DNA from: Ipomoea triloba
Lineage: Eukaryota; Streptophyta; Magnoliopsida; Solanales; Convolvulaceae
DNA: 64,000 bases
Direction of reading: 5' to 3'
NCBI RefSeq assembly: GCF_003576645.1
Contig: NC_044929.1
Span: 2,329,372-2,393,371, forward strand
Shown: positions 56,774-64,000 of the stretch, in pieces
Numbering within the stretch: the stretch's first letter is position 1
How the letters are laid out: each line of letters opens with the position of its first letter
Notes under the pieces: generated by a model
The model's input: only the letters and a program-made list of their open reading frames with translations
Databases searched by the model: none
Told to the model about the DNA's origin: nothing
Made by a program: the position numbers and the translations under genes

Positions 56774-58179
56774 TCAACACATCTCAAATTCCATCAACTG
56801 GAGAAGAGAAAATCAATATGTAAGTAAATTGTAGAGCTAGCCAACGAGTAGTTTCTTTTATGAGACGTTTAGATATGGAATTGCAATTTCATTCCTACCA
56901 AATTCGATGGAATTTACAATTCCATTATTTGTTTGGAGAGAATTGCAATTCTACAGACATGGAATTGCAATTGCAATTTCCTGGGGTCCCCCGAAATTTA
57001 AATTCCACGTACAGCCTGTGGATTAGAATTCCATAACAAATGACAACTTTTCCCTCACAATGACATTTTAGTCTTTATTCACTTCTTCTCTTTCAATTAT
57101 CAATAATTTTATTTTCTACCAAACAATGGAATTTGAATACTTACTTTATTCTACCTTAACAGAATTACAATTCATTTTCTTTCCTAATCCCTCATTCCAA
57201 CCAAACGTCTCGTTAGTTGAAATAGAATACATACTTCAATTCAAAGTAATAGGCCCCCTCACGCGCGAGGGGCATGTTGAGCATATATATATATCGCTCA
57301 TGTGTGATATACAAATTAAAGCATCAAGAATAAGTAAAAATAAATTAAGAGAACATCTTACCGCTTCACAGATTGGACAAGTTTCACTTCTTTTCTGCCA
57401 CTCAAATATGCAACTCAAGTGGTAATGGTGAGAACACTTGGTGACTATTTTAGGATTCTCAAGTGTATACTCTGCAAAGACAAAGCTCACAGTTAACCCA
57501 GTAATTATATTATATTATACTACTATAGAAAGTAAATAAGGTTAGAGAAATGCCTTCAAGACATGTAGGGCAAACATCCTCAATATCATCATTTGACAAT
57601 GGAACAGGTACAACATCGAACGTTAACGAGGGTTTCTTAGGTTCAACGTTATCCAATCTGATCCGTTCGATTTTCTCGGTAAGCTTCTCGTGGGCTTCAA
57701 CTTCAGCATTTGGAACAGCAGCTATTCTGGTCATTAGTCTGGTCACATTCAATAATTTGGCGACTTCAACTTCCTGATTATTTGAAGATCTCAAGCTGGG
57801 ATTATTGTTGTTTGGTATCACCTCTGGATTATTTGAAGATGTCACACTTTGATAGCGGTTAGCGTGATGGCGAGATTGACCATGGGTTCCCACCCCGCAA
57901 AATACAACTTGAACCTGCAGGGCAAGCAATGTTAATTTGATGCTCAATGGAACAATATTTCACATTCCCGGGAATTTGACGGGCAGCAAAATCTCAATGT
58001 TTGGTGTAATTTTTGACTTAGGAAAATTTGTCAAATTTTTTTGAGAATTTAATAGAACTGGTTTTCTGAGAAGTTATAGAACTGGTTTTCAAGAAAAAAT
58101 AAAATTGGAGGAAAGGGCAAGAGTTTTAAAATATATGCACCTTGGACATTAAACCGAAACAAGAACAGGCAGAACCCAT
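56774..58179 (-). CDS. RING-type E3 ubiquitin ligase, small N-myristoylation-signal type
   Basis: Four exons on the minus strand, 58179-58141, 57914-57554, 57471-57362 and 56797-56774, give 177 residues. The N terminus MGSACSCF has a Gly2 plus nearby Cys, a likely myristoylation and palmitoylation signal. A Ser/Asn-rich linker leads to a RING-H2 domain at about 131-170: CPTC, then KCSHHYHLSCIFEW, then CPIC. These supply the eight zinc ligands (C-C-C-H-H-C-C-C pattern with HxxxxxH variation). The DVCPTCLEEYTLENPKI context and the short C-terminal exon (LMEFEMC) match a plant RING family (At3g02290/RHB1A-like). It should transfer ubiquitin from an E2 to membrane-associated targets, which is inferred. 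Intron 2 (57553-57472) starts with GC instead of GT. Intron 3 holds a MITE. The leader may include a further exon near 58900-59050. Confidence 0.9.
56862..57212. mobile_element. MITE in intron 3 of the RING gene
   Basis: The left end GAGACGTTTAGATATGGAAT and the right end ATTCCAACCAAACGTCTC are inverted. The interior is full of GGAATTGCAATTC and its complement. About 350 bases, non-coding, typical of hAT- or Harbinger-type MITEs. Confidence 0.65.
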
Positions 58180-61100
58180 GATGTCGTCTCTGTGCACAAA
58201 TCCTCCACTCTCCAAAACAACTCAATAAACACAACCTAAAAATTTTCAAGAAAAAAAAAAAGTAAAGAAGGAAATGAAACCCCTCAAAAAGGACTGATCA
58301 CATAAAGAAATTCAACAAATCATATTGTTAAGAGAGCCGATTTTTCATAATGAAGGTGTACTGAAAGTTGTTTTTTTTTTTAATTTAATTTTTCATAATG
58401 ATTTTATTGAGTGTATTCAAGGTTTCCACCACTGAATACTGATTAATTTCATCGCTGAATTGTATGTACTTCTATTGAGTGGGACAATTGGCCTCATTGT
58501 GGCTTTGGAAGATTTACGAATCCCTACAGCTTATATTAGAGATTTAAGATTGCTACATATCCAAAGCCAATGATCAAACCCTGGACGTTTAGTTAAATAT
58601 GGACGAGTCCCTTTCACCCTTTCACTCAACCACACCACCGGGTTATTATTATTTAAAAAAAAATCTACAATTCTTAATTATTCATAATGTTAAGTTTAAT
58701 ATTAGTATATGAACTTTACATAGTATTCCAGACAGATAAAATAGGACATAGAGAATGATAAGAAAAATTAATATCTTGTAAAATTGCATGCAAAACCCAA
58801 TTTTTTGATTCTTCATAAAAATAAGGAAGATTTAACAGAGAATAGATCAGAAAACATGAAAAAAGAATAGATAACTTGCATTGGAAGAAAGAATACCGTG
58901 GGAAGAAGAAGAGAAAGACCTTTGTTTGAGAAGAAGTTGACAAAACATCAATGTTGGAAACTTCGATTCTATTGAGTACGAGGAGTAAGGGCAAGCTAAT
59001 TAAGGTTTTTGGACGAGGAATCAGCAGCTCATCAGTAAATCTTTTCAATTCTTTAATTGTTTGGAAGAAAATTGTGAGGTGGTGGTGGGTTAGTTGAACG
59101 CGAGGATTAAGTAATTCTGTTTATATAATTATAAGATTTTTTAGAATCCTACTTCGATTATAACTCTAAAGTCCCAGGTTATGAATAAGTGTGATATCAA
59201 TAATATTTAGGAAAGAAATAACTGCCAGTTATCCTACTATATAGCTAAAATAGCAATTAAGCTATATCTTTTACTTTAAAAAGTTTATGGTTAAACTTTT
59301 TTAAAAAAAAAATTATACTTACCTTTAATCAGCTAGAATTGATAATATTACACATTTTCGTTGGGAATTTTTTTTTTTTTTTTTTTGAAATGGCATCCAT
59401 ATAGCGTCTAATTTTCAATAATAAAAATAACCTTTCCTATCTCTGAGGGCACCATAGTATGGTTATTAGTCCAACTCTTTATTCATTAATCAATTGAACA
59501 CGATTACTAAACAATCGATTAAAAGTGAACACTTTCAAACTTCCAATGATAAATGGACCGATATATATATGTTATTGGGATTGGGATTTGGTTGATAATT
59601 AATTGTTAAATTAATTATTTTAATTTTGTTAATTGAGCTAATATTTATTACATTGGATTTATTAAAGTGGCCTAGAAAATATTGGTTAGTTTGGTTGCTT
59701 GATTAAAAGTGAATGCATGGTTTTTGATTGATTAGCCCAAACTATTTAAATAATGGGTTAGGCAAGATTATTTGAATAGTTGGGTTACTTAATTAATCGA
59801 TTGGACTTGGTATTGGCCCATAATATATTTCAAGGAAATATATGCTGCTGAGATTAATTAAGGCAATGTGGTTATTTTGATAAATTTGAAGATTTTTTTT
59901 TGGGTGTAGCCACGGTTTTTCCCGTCGAACATAGTGACTAATCTTCTCGCTGAATTGTAAGCACCTCTATTGGGTGGGACAGCTGGCCTGAAGAATAAAT
60001 TTGAAGATGCTATTGGGATTATAACCATGAACGTAATAGCGTTTTGATATGTTTTGGATAAATCTTTCGTTATCCTAAATATTTAATAGGAAAAAGGTAC
60101 AAATAGGCCATTGAATTATTTGGGTATAACAATTAAGCCACCGAACTCAAATAAGCTCCAAATTCATCCATGAACCCGTAAAAAAAAGAGCAATTAGCAT
60201 TTTTAGGACGTTAATAACATGTTTGCACTGATTGGGATGCCATGTGTATATTTTATTTATATTTATTATTATTATTATCCTACTAAGTACTTGACTCACT
60301 TCTTATATGCCATGTTTTATATTTTATCATTATTTATATGCTGTTGAGATTAATTAAGGGAATGTGGTTACGTTATTTTGATAAATTCGAAGATGTTATT
60401 GGGATGGCAAAAAATTGTGTGAGATCGTCTCACAGGTCTTATCCGCGACAGACAATGCAAGGCCTGAACACAAGTATTACCCTATTAGGATTATGAACCT
60501 GAACGTAACATATTGAAGCACTAAGAGTCGATCTCATAACTTTCCATATGGAAGAGTCACTGCATGTCATCTGAGCACAAGGTGCTTGGCTGCGAAGTCT
60601 TTATATCTTGTCTAGTATAAATATTGTCCCTTCATTTGAAAATGGGAGCTATTAAAATTCGCATATCGAAACTTTTTTGGAAACTAGAAGACTTCTTATA
60701 TTCAAAGATTGTAATCGACACTCAAGCTTTCATGTTTACAAACTTTGAGACGCCTAGTAGGACCGCCTCACATCTCTCTAATATTGGTATACTTCCACCT
60801 TCAACACTAATGTGAGTGGAATCCATCGACTTATTCAATTTTATCGATTTTAAAATTATAGGTTTTGAATAAGTTAATAAATCAAAATTATAGAAATACA
60901 ACAGCGGGATCAAATTTTTAGAAAATAATCCCAAATTGTGTACAAGGGAGATTCAAGTGTACCATAAAACTCTCCTTAAATAATTTAGAAAGTAATCCCA
61001 AATTTTTACAAATCATGCGTACCATAAATTCTCCTTAAAACTGGTTCTCTACCTCTCGAATCAGAGGTGCTTAGGAGCATTGTAGCGTTAATCTCACAAG

Positions 61101-61393
61101 ATAAAATTGATAGTAAATAAAGTGAGCACTTCATATATTCATGTCAAAATATTGGTAAAATTTTTCAAGGAATAAAAGATATCTTAGTTAGAGAATGCTA
61201 TACATAAATCATTTGATATGCATTCTTGCACGAGAAACCTTTATGCTATATAAACTAGTGCAAACCAACACCCATTTTTCAATGTGGGACAATAGATCTT
61301 TCAAAACCTTTGGATATACTTTGTAATTCAATTCCACATTTACTCATTATCTATTTTATGCATATAATATATTAAATTAAACATCTCACTTAG

Positions 61394-62093
61394 AAAAAAA
61401 CGAACTTACTAAATCATTATATTTTATGCATATAATGCTGCCTCCCTTTTCTTTCTAAAGCAAAAAGCTTTTCTCTGTTGCTCAACTTCGGCTTCCACCA
61501 CCGGCCTCCGGCCGGAGCTCTAATGGAGCTTTGAGCCGGCGGTTTTGGTCACCTTCTACGTTTACTCTCGCACCGACCACTGTTGCAGCTCCGTCCGCCT
61601 CCGACCACCGCCACAGATCTTCTTCCCCTTTGAATAAAATAATAGTAGGTAGGTATTGGGGTTTGTGTTGGTAGTCTTGAACTCCCAACCCTACTTTGGC
61701 TTTACCACTTTTTATTTTCTCTATTATTGTGTTTTCCTCTCGTTACTTTCACGGGCTTTTTCCTCTCGTTACTTTCACGAGCTTTTCATTATCATTAGCA
61801 TAAATCGTTTAGTTTGGTTTCGGCAAGTGTTGATCTTATCATGGGCGAGTAAAAAAGAATGATGATGAAGACCCAGAACTTTGATGAAGCTTTAAGCTCC
61901 TTGAAGGAACATAGCTTCCTAGTTATGAAACAGTCTGCGATTCAAGTTTTCTATAGCATAGTTAGAAAAGTTGTTTCTATGTCTGACTGTAAGGAATGGT
62001 TTACCATTTCATTGATCGTTGATGTAAACGTTTTATGTTATGAATTAATGGAATAGCTACGTTTACCTTAAAAAAAAAAAAAACGAACTTACT
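61394..62093 (+). mobile_element. Internally deleted LINE-type retroposon with target-site duplication
   Basis: A 17-base direct repeat made of seven A plus CGAACTTACT occurs at 61394-61410 and 62077-62093. Between the repeats is a GC-richer 5' part (CCGGCCTCCGGCCGGAGCTC), a short open frame (61859-62056, MMMKTQNFDEALSSLKEHSF...SDCKEW) and a 3' end GGAATAGCTACGTTTACCTT followed by a run of 13 A. Poly-A plus target duplication is the mark of LINE-mediated insertion. At about 670 bases it lacks reverse transcriptase, so it is either a deletion derivative or a retroposed transcript. Confidence 0.7.
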
Positions 62094-62164
62094 TTGACCC
62101 GATCCAAATTAAAAGTAGACTCACTAAAAATCACATCACAAAATAGCCACTTAAATGTCACTTT

Positions 62165-62300
62165 AAACTAATTTTCTAACACCAACATTTTCAAAATCTT
62201 TAAACTAATTTTCTAACACCAACATTTTCAAAATCTAATATAACAACATTTCTAACAATTTTAAAAATCTAATATAACAACATTTCTAACAATTTTAATA
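62165..62300. repeat. Short direct tandem repeats
   Basis: A unit containing TTTAAACTAATTTTCTAACA and CCAACATTTTCAAAATCT is present twice (about 62163 and 62200). Then ATATAACAACATTTCTAACA is present twice (about 62238 and 62271). These are simple slippage-type duplications in AT-rich DNA. Confidence 0.8.
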
Positions 62301-63050
62301 AAATATTGGAGTAAATAACTTTCTCAGAATCAAGTCTAGATATATAAAATTATGTACGAAGATGAGAGCAGCAATATAATTCAAGAATCTCACAATTCAC
62401 ACAATTAGCTAATAAATTAGCTAGTAATTAATAATTAACTATCACTAAAAACTGTAGTGTAGATTAGTACTCTCAAAGTGAGTCGAAGCCCGCAAGTTAA
62501 CCCGCACTCGTCAAACGGTGAGGCATGTTAGGACTAAAAAAATATGGCCCACGAAGGAGCGGACTTAATAGGCATAGCTCGCTAAGGCCCACAGCCCGTG
62601 GGTTAAGACCAATCCCTATTTTTTTATTTTTTTTAAAGAAGAGATATATACACACACGCGCGCGCACACACACACAAATAACAATAACAACAAAAAAAGC
62701 CCGCGGGCTAGGGTTGCATACTTGCATAAACCCTAGCTTGCTGGCCTAATAGGTCGACCGGTAAAATCTCGACAGAAATTAGGCCTGCATTGGAACGGAC
62801 TAGCTCACTTCGACAATACTAGTGTAGATATTATTCCAAAACAATTTTTAATAAATAATTAAAAAAAAAAACAACAATAATAGCACAAAAACAAGCAATA
62901 GGATGGCAATAGGGCGGGGGGTATACTCCTCGTCCCCGAAACTTCGACCCAATCCCCACAAGGAATTAGGTGGGGACAAAGAATCCAAATCACTGTCAAT
63001 TATTAGTCAAAATCTTAAATTAGAGTATTTAAAAACTAAATACCTAAGTT

Positions 63051-63087
63051 ATATATATATATATATATTTATTTATTTATTTATTTT
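63051..63087. repeat. (TA)n and (TATT)n compound microsatellite
   Basis: TA dinucleotides run directly into TTTA tetranucleotides. Intergenic. Confidence 0.9.
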
Positions 63088-63470
63088 TAAATTATAATAA
63101 TTATTTCGAGATAGGGAAGGAATATTCCCGTTCCCATCCCCGTCTCTCGCGGAGAATTACATACATTATACCATTCTCCAAAAATTCGTTCCATCTCCGT
63201 CCTAGTCAGGATGGACATTAGATATCTTTGTCGGGATGGGATAAATTGACATCCCTACAAGCACCTATACATTCAGACATTCAATTCATTAAAATTTAAA
63301 ACATATTGGCATACCATCCCATACCGTACAAACATCAAAATTAGTGGTTTTTTTTCAAAAGCACAATCACATACTGACAAGTGACAACATCATAATCCGT
63401 ACATACATAAAGTAGTTCATACCAAACATGGTATTCCAGGGAGATTTCGGAAGCTTTGAGGATGGATTTA

Positions 63471-63884
63471 TCACACGAGTTGATCGCCAGGATACGCACG
63501 GAGGTTCCTGAAGTAGGATCTAGGGTTAGCCTCAAACGCACTTCTGGGCATCCTGCAGTTCCTCCCCGGAGCCTTCATCATCCGCCCCAGCCCGCCGCGT
63601 CCACGGCGGCAACAGCAGCAGCAGCAGCGCCAGAAGGAGAGCCAGCAGCCGCGGCAGCAGCGCCAGCAGCAGGGCCCGCAGCAGCAGATGAGGAGCGTGA
63701 GGACCACGGCGGCGATGAGGTAGGGGAGGGCGACTTGGACCCAGTGAATGATTGTGTCTTCTCGGGTCTCCGGTGGAAAGATTTGGTCGAACCACTGGAG
63801 GGCTTCTCCGCCCAGATTTTGTATTGTTTGGAGAAACTCTTTCAGCTTCTCAACCACGAAGTTCATCACATCATCAAACCCCAT
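63471..63884 (-). CDS. Small Cys-rich single-pass membrane protein of unknown function
   Basis: A single exon of 137 residues. The ATG at 63884 is chosen over an upstream in-frame ATG at 63971 because MGFDDVMNFVVEKLKEFLQ looks like the start of a known plant family of small membrane proteins, and the upstream 29 residues are of leader-like composition. An amphipathic N terminus (1-55, with PPETREDTI) leads to a hydrophobic helix (about 58-78, VALPYLIAAVVLTLLI). A dense Cys cluster (CCCGPCCWRCC, CCCCCC; about 15 Cys within 45 residues) follows, then a basic tail with MMKAPGRNCRMPRSAFEANP and YFRNLRAYPGD. The tail motif is conserved in plant homologues as I recall them. The Cys cluster next to the membrane suggests palmitoylation or metal binding, but this is inference. 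The window ends about 115 bases upstream of the start. Confidence 0.82.
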   Translation of the reverse strand: MGFDDVMNFVVEKLKEFLQTIQNLGGEALQWFDQIFPPETREDTIIHWVQVALPYLIAAVVLTLLICCCGPCCWRCCRGCWLSFWRCCCCCCRRGRGGLGRMMKAPGRNCRMPRSAFEANPRSYFRNLRAYPGDQLV

Positions 63885-64000
63885 CTCTCTAGATCTATTG
63901 TGGTTTTCACTTCTTGTTGCTGTTGGTTGTTCTTTTTTCCTGCACTTCAGTCTTAGCCTTGTAGTAATCATAGTTGGAATCTCTTTTAGCTATTAAAAAA

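Larger units (their letters stand above)
58180..63470. other. Intergenic region between the RING gene and the Cys-rich membrane protein gene
   Basis: The RING gene leader and promoter lie to about 59100. SINE-like or related remnants are at 58400-58640 and 59895-59990 (both with ATTCAGCG-type and GTGGGACAAT/GTGGGACAGC phrases). AT-rich DNA with MITE ends (60070-60200, 60413-60470) follows, then a deleted LINE (61394-62093), direct repeats near 62165-62300 (TTTTCTAACACCAACATTTT twice), an (AC/GC)n run near 62649-62680 and (TA)n plus (TATT)n runs near 63051-63087. No other gene is supported. Confidence 0.55.

Noticed and set aside
63456..63956. Plus-strand Ala-rich open frame of 166 codons
   Set aside because: It lies opposite the Cys-rich membrane protein gene; the Ala-rich stretch is the complement of the GC-rich Cys codon run, and the minus-strand frame has family-like motifs and a transmembrane helix.
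1..64000. Defence-type operon, CRISPR array, biosynthetic gene cluster or other multi-gene system
   Set aside because: Genes are unrelated single plant genes with introns; direct repeats are irregular, AT-rich minisatellites or transposon parts without spacer-repeat structure.

Overview
This is plant nuclear DNA, most likely from a eudicot. The genes have plant-type GT-AG introns. The products belong to plant families: an SBP-box factor with a miR156 site, a tail-anchored cytochrome b5, an AtE1-like RRM protein and a plant-only FYRN/FYRC-WD40 protein. The intergenic DNA is AT-rich and full of short inverted-repeat elements, SINE-like units and LTR pieces. A recurring 'GGACTTGGCCC...CTCTGCCCAAC' repeat recalls Ipomoea (Convolvulaceae). 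That family assignment comes from memory and is tentative. There are no bacterial or viral operons, CRISPR arrays, rRNA genes or intact tRNA genes.

Layout: 1-1.7 kb holds the last four visible exons of an unrecognised plus-strand gene. All other genes are on the minus strand. They are an RRM protein (2.5-4.4 kb), cytochrome b5 (5.5-8.9 kb), a 14-exon FYRN/FYRC plus WD40 protein (10.7-19.5 kb), an SPL6-like transcription factor (22.4-26.4 kb), two tandem paralogues of a plant-specific Lys/Ser-rich protein (37.8-39.5 kb and 47.9-50.0 kb), a RING E3 ligase with a possible GC-AG intron (56.8-58.2 kb), and a small Cys-rich one-pass membrane protein (63.5-63.9 kb). Exon joins were worked out by hand from splice sites, reading phase and family conservation. 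All of them keep an open frame.

The gene-poor stretches (19.5-22.4, 26.4-37.7, 39.5-47.8, 50.0-56.7 and 58.2-63.4 kb) are mobile-element territory. They hold a probable solo LTR, a Helitron with clear termini, a SINE and a deleted LINE each with a target-site duplication, several MITE families with long inverted repeats, a fold-back minisatellite, and a Ty3/gypsy-like LTR with its primer-binding site interrupted by a 969-base assembly gap (42108-43076).

The genes do not form a pathway; this is an ordinary plant gene neighbourhood. The most informative structures are the tandem gene duplication with conserved DNA far upstream of both copies, a transposon-like insertion in the upstream region of one copy that the other copy lacks, and the FYR-WD40 domain combination. 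I did not find a convincing new biological system.
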